A stretch of DNA of 64,000 nt from contig JBAMDO010000089.1 in the NCBI GenBank assembly GCA_037074765.1, positions 124,001 to 188,000 on the forward strand, read 5' to 3'. The notes below the pieces were generated by a model. That model was given only the letters and a program-made list of their open reading frames with translations. It was not told the DNA's origin and made no database searches. Shown piece after piece: positions 1 to 16,249 of the stretch. The stretch is from Mansonella perstans. Taxonomy: Eukaryota > Nematoda > Chromadorea > Rhabditida > Onchocercidae. Positions within the stretch are counted from its first letter, which is position 1. Each line of letters starts with the position of its first letter. The translations under genes were made by a program, and so were the position numbers.

Positions 1-2117
1 TTAGAAAAAAGTTTCAAATATATTAAGAGTCTTGCAAGTTTTATTCGAACAATGAAATTAAAAAACCATATTTAAGTCAAGCAGTATTTATGAAATAATT
101 AATTTCCGCGAAAAAAATTTTGTGAAAAAATTTGAAATTTATGGAAAAATTAAAAATGAAATTTTAGCGAGAAAATTAACAAACCTTTTAAAATAACAAC
201 AATGTTTTTATGAACTAAAATTATCAATGCACTGATCGCCCGGCTAATTTCTAGTAATTTCACCAAATTAACAAACCTCGCAATAATGTGAATATTTGTA
301 ATATGTGACCAATAAATCACATAGCTAAAAAGACTCAATCTTATCACTATTTACCGCTCAAATTGACTTTTGACATACCACTTCTTTTAGTGTTATTTTT
401 TTTCTTCATATTCTGCTCAATCATCATTCTACTAGCAAATGCTTTGAAGCATTTGAAAAAAAAAAACTCTTGAAAATCTTCCAACTGAATTAGACGAAAA
501 CTTATCAACAATATGGTCAGGAATTAAAAGCCGGAAAATATACTGCATTTGAGGAACAATTACACAATCAGTCTCTAATTATTACTGAGCGGTAGTTTTA
601 ACGGAAAATATTATTTTTAAAAGAACATGATTACATTCAATCCCAAAAAACTGTTCTCGGAACTTTTCATTCAATGCAATATATCTTCTGGTGGTGCATA
701 ACCTTTCCGGTTGTCAAATTGCACTCTTAACTGAAGAATAGTTTGCATCGGAAACAATTACATATCACTTTCCCTGAAAAGATTTCATATAGCGTAAAAT
801 TTTTGTTGAATTTAACAGTCTGTTCATTTCAACCACTTAGTGTGTCTAATGATTAATTTTTATCCAACATTTTCTATGTGCCAAATTCCTGAATGAAACA
901 CTTTTCATCTTTAATATTTACTATTCACGATTGGCTTTTTTCTTCTTGCAGCTTCCCTCTCGGCAATACTTTTTGATGGAAAATCTCAATTACTTACTCA
1001 CGGTTAAATACGAAATCCGGTTAAAATACGGTTGAACGCTTGAATCATCACAATCATAAGTAGATTAAACGATAAGCTATAGGTATTAATTAGCATCCAG
1101 ATATTTTGATATTTATTAATTAACAGCCATATAATATATTTATCAGTTGGCAGCCAGATTTGATATTTATCAATTGCGTATCCGATGATATATCTGTCAA
1201 TCTCACTTCTTTGATTTTTGCCATAGCTGATTCCGTAATTAATATGTCTTTAATAACTTTGAATTAAAATTTAGTGAAAATTATACATTTGCCATAATTT
1301 ATTACAATGATCAAATATAAGCTTAACCAAAAATTTTAAATTATCCTGACTGATTTTTTCAGGCTTTGTAAAATTTTTAAAAAAAAAATTGATATGAAAT
1401 AAAAAAAATTGTAGAATTCCAAATGCACAATCGATAACTTTTCATTGACCTTTGTAATAGTTTTTAAAATTTCATATCTTAAAATTGTTGGATATTTAAA
1501 ATATAGTATCTGTCATTAACTTAATTTATTGGCTTGTAAAATAATTTCTACCTGTAGCACAATACTACATTATTTGATTTGCTTTCCGGAAAACAAATTT
1601 AGCTTCCAAAATACGAATTGATCCCGGTTTGCATCATGCATTGATCCTAACGTTTACTAGTGCTGTAGGTAGAAATTTTTGAAAGATTATTTTGAATGGT
1701 TTGCAGATTTTTTTAGTTATTTTGATAAGTAATCAATGAATTATAATAATCATGGAAAAACTCTTGGTATTACTATAGATCTTGCAACTATACAATTATC
1801 ACTTATTTCCAAGTCTTTCTACAGAATTCTTTTAATGGAAGTATAATTTAAATTTGACCGAAATAAAATTTGTTAGAAAATAATCATTTAGAAAAGATTT
1901 TATTGAAATTTTAATTAATTTAAGAGCAACATATTTGATAGTATTACTTGTTGAAAATTTTCGGTGATTAAATTATAAATAATTGTTTAAAAAGGATTTT
2001 CTTTAGTGCATCAGTGATACTCACTCTCCCACACTCAATTCATTCAAATGATTATGAACATGAGAAAAAGTTGAAGCTGAAATTTGATTATGTAATAAAA
2101 GAATATATATTTTCGTA
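1..2117. other. Gene-poor AT-rich sequence
   Basis: Apart from the repeat at 1091-1202 and a 9-bp inverted repeat at 436-455, I see no exon with good splice sites or protein similarity on either strand. Confidence 0.5.
1091..1202. repeat. Degenerate ~28-bp tandem repeat
   Basis: Four imperfect units share an (A/C)AGCCAGAT-TTGATATTTATCAATT pattern, for example CAGCCAGATTTGATATTTAT and GCATCCAGATATTTTGATAT. Confidence 0.55.
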
Positions 2118-2551
2118 GTTTTGGTGATATGGTTGTTATTAGGTCTACTGAGTCTTTTAATTGGTTATTTAATTGATTGCTTCGAAGATTTTCTTTTAAT
2201 AAGGTTTTTATTTTGTTTTTTTTTTTTTATTTTACTGTATTATTAGTGATTTCTTATATGGTTGAAGTTTTAATTTTTTTAGATTAGAAATATTGATAGT
2301 GTTTTTTAATGTTCCTAAAAGAGTTTTTTTTTTTAAAATTAATATATTATTTGAAGCTAAAAGTATTACTGGTTATTATTATTATTTGTTATTATTTATA
2401 CCTTTGATGTCTACGGGACTGGGTCATTTATTTTTCTTAATTAATGTGTATAATTAGATTTAATTATGGTTTGAAGTATTATGTTTATTACGGTTATTTA
2501 GTTTTTTGTGTTGGTTTTTTATCTATTTTTTTACTTTTTAAAAAGTTTTAA
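2118..2551 (+). pseudogene. nad2: Nuclear copy (NUMT) of mitochondrial nad2
   Basis: This block is far richer in T on this strand than its surroundings, as filarial mitochondrial coding strands are. With the invertebrate mitochondrial code (TGA Trp, ATA Met, AGA/AGG Ser) it reads VVISSTESFNWLFNWLLRSF, then FSLEMLMVFFNVPKSVFFFK, YYYYLLLFMPLMSTGLGHLF and NYGLKYYVYYGYLVFCVGFL, ending in TAA at 2549. The order and the STESFNW and NVP.SV.FF landmarks match the second half of nematode NADH dehydrogenase subunit 2. The reading frame changes at T-runs (about 2214-2228) and near 2453, so it cannot encode an intact protein, and the gene's 5' half is absent. Confidence 0.8.
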
Positions 2552-2725
2552 TTTGTAACTAGGAGAAGTATTCAGCTTATATTTGAATTTTTTTTAATAT
2601 TTCATTATGTTTTTTTGATTCCTTTTTATTTTATTTCTTTTTTGATTTTTGTTTCGTCGGGGCTTTAGACTGGTGTGGTAAGTTTTATTTTTTTGACTCT
2701 TTTAATTTTGTTTTTTTTTTTTTTT
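2552..2725 (+). other. T-rich tail of the NUMT, possibly another mitochondrial gene
   Basis: The T-rich composition continues to about 2725. In mitochondrial code it gives a hydrophobic reading frame (LMFEFFLMFHYVFLIPFYF) that could be the start of another nad gene; nad4 is one guess. The assignment is weak. Confidence 0.35.
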
Positions 2726-3976
2726 TATCTTGAAAAACTGAAAAATTGAATAATTCATACTTAACACTGCATTATAAAAGACAAACAGCATTTTCTTTAA
2801 TGAGCACTCCAAGGCGACAATAACAATAATACTAGCTTCAAAATATCAAATTTGAAATTCCCAAAAAATATTGAACGAAACATTTTATTTATTTTAAAAT
2901 TACACTTATGAAGTAAGAAAAGAAAATGGCATTTAACTGTCCTCACTTTTTAAGTAATTCCGAAAAACATTAAGGAATACAAATGCAATCTCTAACAAAT
3001 AATATCCAATCATTTCCTGAACGATTTTATCTGTTAAATTAAATTTTAAATAAGTTAGATTTGCTTTAGCTTTTAGTTTTTTCTTTTCGCTTTAGCTTTT
3101 GTTTTTCCTTTAGCTTTTTTTTATCTTTTGTTCCTTTGGCTTAATTAAAATTTTTAAAGATTGAAAATTTTTAAAAATTAAAATTGCAAGCATTTTTTAA
3201 TTTAAACAAATTCTCTAAATCATTACAACAGTTAAATTTTTTTGAGATTTCAATTAGATCAAATGATCATTTTGCCCAATAGAAAGAAGGAAGATAGTAT
3301 CGATAATGAAAAGCTTTGTGTGGTCAGTTATTGGAAACATTACTTGACTACAATGACTGATACAACATTAACTGAAAATTAAAATATCAAAATTTATTTA
3401 CCAATATTCGCATTGAGCAAAAATGATGCTTTATTTGAAAATTGTTTTACAATGTGTAAGAAAGAAAAATTCATTGGAATTAAAAAATATTACTATTTGT
3501 CATTGATGGATGATTGAAATGGTTGTTGAACTGGGATAGTTCAGGTAACAATGATTCGTTCTGTCATTTTCTCGCAAGTTAAATTCTGGATTATTTTCAG
3601 GTAACAAATTATCTAACCATTTTTTGATAAAATTGCCTTTCCTTTGTACGTAGATTTTCCCATTAATTTTACCTTGTTACTCTATTGAAAGGAATTTACT
3701 TTGAAAATAGAATCCATTATTGATTAATTTGATCAATTCAATCGTATTTACGCGACAAGTTCAAATTAGTTTTATTTCAGTGATCAATTTAGATTTTTAT
3801 AAGTTCAGCAGTATAAATTAAATACTCATACCTTCAATAATTAAATAATTAATTCAATTCTTTAGGCTATTTAGGTTAGGATGCAGATTAGCCTATTAAT
3901 GTCATTTAATTCCTTCTGTTACTCATTGAAACGATAGAACTGGAATATTTCATCAAACTGTCATTATCAGCATTCA
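2726..3976. other. Intergenic, no gene recognised
   Basis: It contains a pyrimidine-rich run with repeated GCTTTAGCTTTT motifs (3061-3145) and otherwise unremarkable AT-rich sequence. Confidence 0.45.
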
Positions 3977-4281
3977 GTTCTAATGAATTATTTAGCTTAA
4001 TTATCCAATCCTCCTGGTTTCTATTTGGCTTAACGATTCATCCTTGGCTTCTATTTGGCTCAATGATTCAGTTTCAATTGTGAATTTCAATCATTCTGTT
4101 ACATCTTTCAATACTGAATGAACAATTCAAAATAAGCTACCTTGCTCTATTTTCTCAATTTTAATAAGCTATTTGGTCTACTTATTTGGTTCCAATGAAC
4201 TACTTGGCTTAATTATTCAGTTTTAATAAGTTATTTGGTTTAATTGTTCAATTCTAATGAGTTACTTGGTTTAATTACCCA
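3977..4281 (+). repeat. Degenerate 31-bp tandem repeat with SL1-like core
   Basis: Four adjacent 31-bp copies occupy 4158-4188, 4189-4219, 4220-4250 and 4251-4281 (pattern TTYTAATRAGYTAYTTGGTY then TAATTATTCA). A clear earlier copy lies at 3977-4007 and worn ones at 4017-4080. The array is about 500 bp upstream of the RPT5 start. Confidence 0.8.
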
Positions 4282-4774
4282 ACTTTTACAGTGCACTAAA
4301 TTTCAAGCGTTAAGCCTGAAATACGTCAGAGAATCATCGCATTCCGAAACTGTTACAGGTACTTTGTGGATCCGGACCCAAGATAATGATGATGAAGTGA
4401 ACAGAAAATAAACTATTACTGTAGGGTTGCTGTTACCTTTAGTATTTGGTTACAATTTATTTTGATGTAATGTCACGTACGTTTGATTAGTTGTGTTATG
4501 TTAGTTCGATAATTATATTATGATAATTAGCATTTGGTTAATTTTAAGTTAATTCGATTCATTTGCATATATATGTAATTGAAGACCCAAGCAGAATTTA
4601 ATAAGTTATATGTAATGTGACAAAGTTACTTCTAAACTGCCATGTATATTATGTAAAAGAAACTTGTGGAGTTAATTAATTCTGTAATTAATTTTTAGCA
4701 AATAAAGTAAGTTTTATTTTGATGTGTTGTTAATATTTTGCCATTTTAATTTTACATTTTCAGGACTAAATAAA

Positions 4775-8495
<3,721 letters not shown>

Positions 8496-9386
8496 TATCC
8501 TCACTTTATACTATGTTCTGTTATTTCTGGAGCTAGATTTTTTTTGCAATAAAAGATTTCGATCATAATAAATCCAAAAATGAACTTCTTTTCCCAAAAA
8601 AAAACTATATGTAGCGAATTGAATCAAATTGAGTTAAGTTATTTGTTATTATTTGAGGAATTGTGACTTAATTAACTAAATTTATTTCTTGGTTAAGTCT
8701 AGTAAGGAATAAAATATTTTTGGAAGTGTTTTTACTCCCATGCATATTTTTTACTTCTTTCGTGTTCAGCTATTCCTTTACTACTTTAGTCCTTTGTATA
8801 TGATTTTTCTATCAAACTCAGTTAAATAAAGAAATTTATAGTTTGGCTTTCTTTTTATTTACATATCGGTATTTTTATTTTCTATTTCCTGCTGCATTTT
8901 CATGCAGTTGCATAAATATCGCAAACTTTTAATTATTATCTGCTAAATTAATAATTCTTAATTATTATTGCTAAATTAATAGAAATTGTTGGAAAAAAAT
9001 AACTCTTACTAAATTAGTAATTAGAAACTGATAGAAAAAAGAAAACTCTTGAACTAAAAAATGGACGATAAAAAATTTTTAATAAAGTGTTTGATTTAAG
9101 GATAGATTTTTATGATATTTCTAAATGTAATTTTAAATAATATTACGCAATTAATAATGAAATGATTTCTTTATTTAGTTTATTAAACATGTCACAAACG
9201 TAGCAATTCCTTCAATTAAGTATTAAACAACGTTTTATAAAATGGAAAAACATAAGTTTCCGTAATCATAAAGTGGTAAAACGGTACAAAAATCTTAGCC
9301 ATTGCTATTTTGATCTTATTGCAGAGCGGTTTTATATTTTATTACGTTTGTATGTTATTCCGGATTGGAAACATTTTAAATTTTTT

Positions 9387-12300
9387 ATGAATCCAACTAC
9401 TCAGTCGGACGATGTGGTATGATTTTTCTTTTGTGAAAAATACCAATCATTTGAGTATTTTCTAAAAATTATACAATTTTTTGTCCTGCAAGTGTTACTG
9501 TTAATATTTGAGATATTTGAGAATTATAACATGCTGAATTCAGTTGAACTTTGAACTATCTAGAATGTAAATGACAATAGATAATTTTGGAAAATTATTA
9601 CATTCGATAGCTGATCTATCAATGGTATACATCATCTAAGCATCCATTAAGCTTAATATTGAAAATATTGACTGTCATTAAAAAAATAAATTATATAATT
9701 ATTTGTTGAAATTTACTTGAACTGATAAAAATGAAAAAGAAATATCGATTTATATTAGCATGAATGGAGTTTTTTTCTTTTTGTTTTCTAGTATTTGAAA
9801 GTTTCAATTATTCTTTTGCAAATTTTCAGTTAGAAGTGATCGAATGGAGACATTTGGATAAATATAGCTTATCAACATATATTTTCACATCATCATGCAG
9901 TGTACGCTTCCTGATCTATCCATTTAATTTTGTCAAATCACGCTTACAATTGCAAAAACAAAATACAGTTTACAAAGGAATGAGACATGCAGTAGTACAT
10001 ATTATTCAAAACGAGGGTTTACGCGGTTTGTATAGAGTATGTTGTTTTTTTTGTTTTGGTTTAATTTAACTGATTAGCATTTTTTTAACATTATGTTCTG
10101 TTAGTCATTTATTTCACTTAAATTACGGATAAATTAAACAAAATGTTAGTAATTCATAATTCGGCTACAGTTATTTCACACATGATCCATTACAAGGTAC
10201 ATTTTGGAGTTTCAAAGGCGTAAAGATAACCGTATCTATCAGTTAATTGTGTCACACTGTACAGAAGATGAACAACTGTTGTATCATTTAGAAAGCTGTC
10301 AAACTCTACTCGAATGATTGTTTACATCATATTTTATTTTATAATACTAGCATAAGAATTATTTGTTAATTTAAGGGTTATTTGATGACAATTCCACAAA
10401 ATGTTGCGCCATTAATATATTGTAATGCTTACGAGAAAACACGTGAATCATTGAAATTTCATCTTGGTTTGTCGTCGGATAAATTAGTTTCTTCCTTAGC
10501 CGGTAAGTTTATTTCATTCATTTCCTATGATAATGTAGAATTATATTGAAAGGTTAGCGGATAACGATTTGCAGAAAATTACTGTCAACATTGTCCGAGT
10601 GACTTTTAGTTCCGGTCATCTAGCTAATTTTTTATATTGATGATAGCTTACTGGACATTAGAATTGATTATAGGTAAACTACTGCGCTTAATCTACTTGA
10701 TAGTCAACTATAAGGGCTAATGATGCAAATTTACTTTTAACAAAACCTGAGCTAAAAATCTTATCAAATTGTGGCAGCAATTATTCCGAATAAATGCATA
10801 AATCATAGTAAATTTGAAGAGTCTGTAATACTTTTATATAAGAAATATATTTTTAAGGTGGTACTGTGTCGCTTTTTACTCAAATAATATTTGTTCCAAC
10901 TGATATTACTTCGCAGTATATGATGATTTACAACAATCCTTCTGCTTTTGTTGGTAAGGTTTCTTGTCAATTCATAAAAATTTTAAGAAAACCACCTTAG
11001 TCCAAGTGATTTTACATGTAGTTTTTGTAGATGGCAGTGATTTTATCGTTCTGACATGCATGCTTGCATTTTGCACTTACATTTTTGCATTTTTTCCATT
11101 TGCATTAATGTTAACCGATTATCTTTACCTGATATTAGTGGTATGAAAATAGTGTATTGCTTCTGTAGTGATTTGTAGTGAATCTAGAATCTTTTCCGAT
11201 AATCTTACATGTATAACGTCGTAATAGTTTCAGGTAATCCTCATCATGCTGCTGTGCTGAACTATATTCATCAAAATAAGGCCAATTTGTCATCTAGACC
11301 CGCTTTTCAAATTCTCCGCGCATTATATCATGTTGACGGTTATCGTGGCTTTTTCAGGTATTAGTTGATTCTAAAGGTATATCAGTCTTCATTAAAAAGT
11401 TAACTGAATAACTTATTGTCGCATTAATACTTTAATACTTTGAACGTTCACGAGTTCTATTTAGATAAAAAGACTTTATCGTGCTCTTAAGGGAAATTGT
11501 TTGTATTTTTTGATATAAACAGGAAGATCATATCATCAGTTTTTTCCGGGAAGTTCTATGTGATCTTTTGAATATGAAACTTCATTAACAATAAAAACAT
11601 TACGGATTTGATCTGTCATACGTTAAATTCAATAAAAAAGTATTGAAATACTGTAAGCACTGCTATCACTTAAGAGGTTATTCGGTTGGTTTTGTGATAA
11701 AATTAGCGATAGACTTTTTTAAATCTCCTTTATTAAGTTTAATTATGTTTTTATTTTTACTTCCGATGTTTTTTTTTATTCTTGTTTTGATATTTCTAGA
11801 GGTTATATAGCCTCAGCGGCATTGGGAATGTCTGCTGGATCAATATTTTGGATAGTATATTATACATGCTTGGAAAGTATTCGATGGTGTAGGAGGAAAT
11901 TTCTTCATGGTTTATTTGGTAAGTGCAGAAATACTTAGATTTACATAAAATTGCATATATAAAATATTAATAATTAAGAGAAAAAAATAAAAACTATTCA
12001 GGATATGACAAAGAGGGACATCCTTATCTTTTATTGGATCAGGGAGTAGCTGCAGCGGCATCTTCTTTAGTAGCAACAACGTTAACAAATCCACTAGAAA
12101 TGCTGCGATTACGTGTACAGGTTCATGAATTTTTGAAATTTGATCATTTTCATACGAATATTTTACTCAGTACATTGTACTTTTAATTTTTTCTTTAGTT
12201 TTTAAATATTTTGAAGTTTGAGATTAATACAGTTTAAGTTTCAAATATTGAATTCAAATCTAATTTTTGATCTCAGATATTATTTTCAAAAAATAATCTT

Positions 12301-12560
12301 TAATAAAATTATGAAAATTTAGTCTCTGAATTTAATTTATCAATTCAGTTGAATTTTATTGTCTTTTATAGGTTCAACGTAAATCCTATGCAAATACTAT
12401 TAAAACAATGTGGTTCGATGAGAAATACAAGATAATAACAAAAGGTGTTTTACCACGAATGATTAATAGTTGTATATATGTTACGGCGACAATGACGATT
12501 TATGAAACATTGAAAAAAGTTTGTGTACTACCAGAATATCAAGGCCAAGTGATTTGGTGA
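9387..12560 (+). CDS. Mitochondrial carrier, SLC25A44-like
   Basis: Eight exons join to 336 aa: 9387-9416, 9830-10036, 10376-10502, 10858-10953, 11234-11357, 11800-11918, 12002-12120, 12372-12560. It is a three-repeat SLC25 carrier of the mitochondrial inner membrane. Human SLC25A44 imports branched-chain amino acids; substrate here is inferred from homology only. The N-terminus VIEWRHLDK resembles the family signature IIEW..LDK. The PX[DE]XX[KR] signatures are YPFNFVK (P41, with Asn in place of Asp/Glu), VPTDITSQ (P135, no final basic residue) and NPLEMLR (P265, intact). Imperfect first and second signatures suit an atypical carrier rather than an ADP/ATP-type one. The 10-residue first exon was chosen because its donor GTATGA and phase 0 join cleanly to LEVIEW. 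AATAAA lies at 12633-12638. Confidence 0.9.
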
Positions 12561-13555
12561 TATTCTTTGATGTTTATTGAATCTTCACTAAATTCTACTG
12601 CTCATTAGATAGAAGATTATGATTTTCATTAAAATAAAAATTCACTTAAAGATGATTTATATATAGTAAAAATATTTGAAGAGAATTTATGACGTTATTT
12701 CATTACTAAAAATTGCCATTTTTCCGGCTATATTCATGTTCTTTCATAAATGCATTATCAATTACTTTTAATTTGCATGGCAGTAATCAGTAAGAAATCT
12801 TTTGTAAATTCTTTTTATCAATTAATTTACTATATTAATATATTGAAAACTTTTTTTTAATGAAGTCTTTTTGAAAGTTTTTACAACGTATACATATTTA
12901 AGTTGTAAAAACATAATAAATTTTTCTCACTACAAAGGATCTTGATTAATTTATCTCATTGTAAAGGATCTTGATTGAATTTTAAGATTTTAAAAATGTA
13001 TTTTAATAAAATCATTCTAAGACTATCTCTGTGTGTTGTTAATCATTTTTTCTTTTGCACTGATAATAGGTTATGTTCTTTAAAATTTGATAGATATAAT
13101 ATAAATGTAAATTTTTATATAAATGAATTTTAATGGGATTCATTTCAATTCACTCAATGAGCATTTTGATATTTTGTAATAGGAACCGCTTCAAGCTGTA
13201 TATGCTTATCTTACAGTAGACTGTTATTTATATTAGATTGCTAAGAAAAAACTTATTTTGGATTTGATTTAATTTCATTGTTTTAAAATGTACTGTAGTT
13301 TTTTTTCATTTTCTCTCAGTCTTGTTGTTCTACGCTATAATTATGTAAATCATATTAATACATACTTTTTATTGTCAAGGCCCCACATATTTTGGGTCAA
13401 TAATATATTTGCTTGCTTTATTTACATTGTGTTCAAAATAAATTTCAAAAATGCAAATAATGAAATTTCAAATTTTAATTTTTTCCCCAAAAACATTTTG
13501 GCATAAAGTTCCAAATTTCAATATTTTAACATGATGCGGGCATAAAATTTACCAT
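12560..13555. other. Intergenic between SLC25A44-like gene and MRPL13
   Basis: It contains the carrier's poly(A) signal and a 29-bp tandem duplication around 12926-12982 (CTCACTACAAAGGATCTTGA / CTCATTGTAAAGGATCTTGA). No further gene was recognised. Confidence 0.5.
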
Positions 13556-13664
13556 CAAATTATCAAAACTACTGTATTTTATCAAGTTATCAAACTATTG
13601 TATTTTATCAAATTATCGAACCATTGTATAAATTTAATTTAATTGTGGGATTTAATTTAATTGT
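13556..13664 (+). repeat. Triplicated 26-27-bp repeat upstream of MRPL13
   Basis: Units 13556-13582, 13583-13608 and 13609-13633 follow CAAATTATCAAAACTACTGT-type sequence; a second small duplication (ATTTAATTTAATTGT twice) ends at about 13664, 85 bp before the MRPL13 ATG. Confidence 0.8.
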
Positions 13665-13748
13665 CTTTTTTTTGTCAAGAAAATGTACAATTAGATCAGT
13701 GAGCAATTAACTGTTCGGTCGAAAATTTTCTTTGACGAATATTCAAAA

Positions 13749-15920
13749 ATGGCAATAATTGGTCGAATGCGTCGAGTGCAACAATGGTTATTATTTGCTC
13801 GTCAATGGCATCTTGCAGATGCTACTGGCCAGGTTTTTTTTTTCAGACTTTTTATTTAAATTAAGGAATTTCAGAAAAAAATTGATTGAATTATATAGAT
13901 TGAAAAAATTGAAAACATTGAAAATATTGAAAAAATATTTAATTAAAAAAAACTAAGTTATATAAATTGCCTAGATTTTATTGCTATGCAAAGCATTACA
14001 CACTTATTACTATACTAACCCCTATCTTTTTTTACCATTTAAATTTTTCATTGTTTTGAATATTTCCCTTTTTTCTTTGTCACTCAATATTTTTCTTTTT
14101 CGCTAAATTTCCTCACCGTTAAAATTTTTTTTCATTAGTAAAAAAATTGCTACCTTTTATTTTTGTTCATTTAAGTTATTCTTTTTTGTAGCAAATATGT
14201 CGAACAAATGAATATTTGACTGATTGTTATTGCTAGTTGCGTTTTAATTCATTACTTGTATAAATATTTAAATAACGTTTTAGTATTCAAGTAAAAAATT
14301 AGACCTTTTTGTTTGCTTATTCTCTTTGCAAAATTCATTTTTATTTATTTATTTGTTTACAATTAATATGTCAATGCCAAGCTCTATTGTACGAAAATGA
14401 GTAGGCCTGTCTTTTTTGAATATGTTTCATAGTAAAAGAAATTACATCACACATCCGTTTCTTACTCTAACCAAGTGATCCATCTGTTGCTTGACTTATG
14501 TAGCTATATAGTTTTAACTTCTAGATAGCATTTTCTGAATAGCACTTGTGATTTTTCCAGAAAAATCTTTTCAATTTTTTTTTTTAACATAAGATCATTT
14601 GAAAGGATGATCGCTTTTTGGACAGTGATACCTGTTAGTCTTTCTGCATTAAATTGAGGATTGAATTTCAGGATGTTTGGGTACTTGGCAAAAAAGTTGC
14701 AAATTATTTAGCTGGCAAACACAAACCAATTTATCATCCATTCACTGATTGTGGTGATCATGTGGTAGTGATAAATTGTAAAGATGTTGCAATGCATGGT
14801 TTTAATTGGAAAAATCAACGATTCTTCTTTGATAACGTTTGTTTCAATTTTAATTTGACATTTTGCATGCTATTTTGCACTAGTTATATGGTTATTTACA
14901 GCAAACTCAGTTGTTGAAGTAAACTTAGTTCAATCATTTCGTTTAATACTTAAAATAATAGTTCAGGTTATTTTTAATTTTCATTGTTAGAAATTTTCAC
15001 CCAAATAGTTATTTTATTGGTCATCGTTAATTTTTTACTATTTAATTTTCATATAATGCTGATTAGAGATTTTTATTTGTGAAAATATCATCGCGGAAAT
15101 AGTTGAAATTTATTGGAATATTATATATTATATTGTATCATTTGCAGTAAATCGATATGCTTTATACTGCTAATAAATGTGTTGCATAGAAATATTTCAA
15201 AAATTTTTTTTCTGCAGTTAGAAATTCCAATTATTTTTTTATTATTATTGTTGATGATGGATTTTGTTGAATATGTCTTTAGGATATGCCGAAAGGAAAG
15301 GTCGAATATCCAGCTTGGCAAATTCAGGATTACGATCCATGTAGAATAATGCATATGACAGTTTACAGAGGTCTTAGTCATAATCAGCTTCGCAAACGAT
15401 TAATCGAAAGACTACATCTATTTGCCGATGATCAAATACCAGCTTTTTTACGGAAAAATATTGGAAATCAGGTGAATATCTACAATTTTATAACTTTCAG
15501 TGACAGATTTTCAAGCCAACTTCTTTGTTTCTTTGGCTCGTTTGCATATTCTGTCCTAATTCAGTAACGTTGTTCATAATACTTCTGTTTGTGCAGCTAT
15601 AGACCTAACAGTAAACGAAGATTTCGAGATTGGAAATTTTGAAGTTGCTAAGCAAAGTACAGAACATTACTTGTTTGTTATTTTAATTATTCATAACTTT
15701 GGACATTCTTTCTAGCAATTGTTGCTTACAGATGGAGCAAGTACAACGTGTCCCTAAACGGTCCGATGAATATACAGCGGAAGAACGGGCGAAATTTCCA
15801 AGACTATTCAAATTTGATGAAAATCATTTCATCGACTGGGAACGACCAGTGGAAGATCCCGGTCAATGGACCGGAAAAGATAGATCTCCATTTAATCCTT
15901 ATTATCAAAATAAATCATGA
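13749..15920 (+). CDS. mrpl-13: Mitochondrial large-subunit ribosomal protein uL13m (MRPL13)
   Basis: Four exons, all phase 0, give 208 aa: 13749-13832, 14672-14836, 15283-15471, 15732-15920. The protein belongs to the large subunit of the mitochondrial ribosome. Family landmarks in order are QQWLLFARQWHLAD near the N-terminus, HKPIYHPFTDCGDHVVVINC in the L13 core, LIERLHLFADDQIP, and the C-terminal VPKRSDEYTAEERAKFPRLF, matching the metazoan uL13m tail IPKRLDEYTQEE...FPRL. It ends with an extra tail of about 30 residues (HFIDWERPVEDPGQW...) beyond the human C-terminus. The ATG is preceded by a 26-27-bp triplicated repeat (13556-13633) in the promoter region. It is transcribed towards the small minus-strand gene ending at 16250. 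Confidence 0.93.
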
Positions 15921-16249
15921 TACACACAGAATGTAATAATTTATTGGCATTGTTACTTCTGGCTCATTTCAATTAATTAGATTTTTTGGACACGTTATTT
16001 TTTTGCTTATTATATTCTGAACAACTATCATTGCATGCTTTATTTAGTTATATTTTAAAAAAAAGAAATTATTGCCATCAGAAATAATAATTGTAACTTC
16101 AAGTGGCTTTTCACCAATCCATAGAAAATGAATAGTTTTTATTGAGAATTCAAAAATTCAAAATAATGATTTTAATTCAAATTTAGTGCAAATGCAAACC
16201 TGAATAGGAAAATTTTTTATCATCATCAGATGCATGTTATTTTTGGTAT

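Noticed and set aside
436..455. 9-bp inverted repeat CAAATGCTT / AAGCATTTG
   Set aside because: Short enough to be chance in 64 kb; no terminator or operator context applies here.
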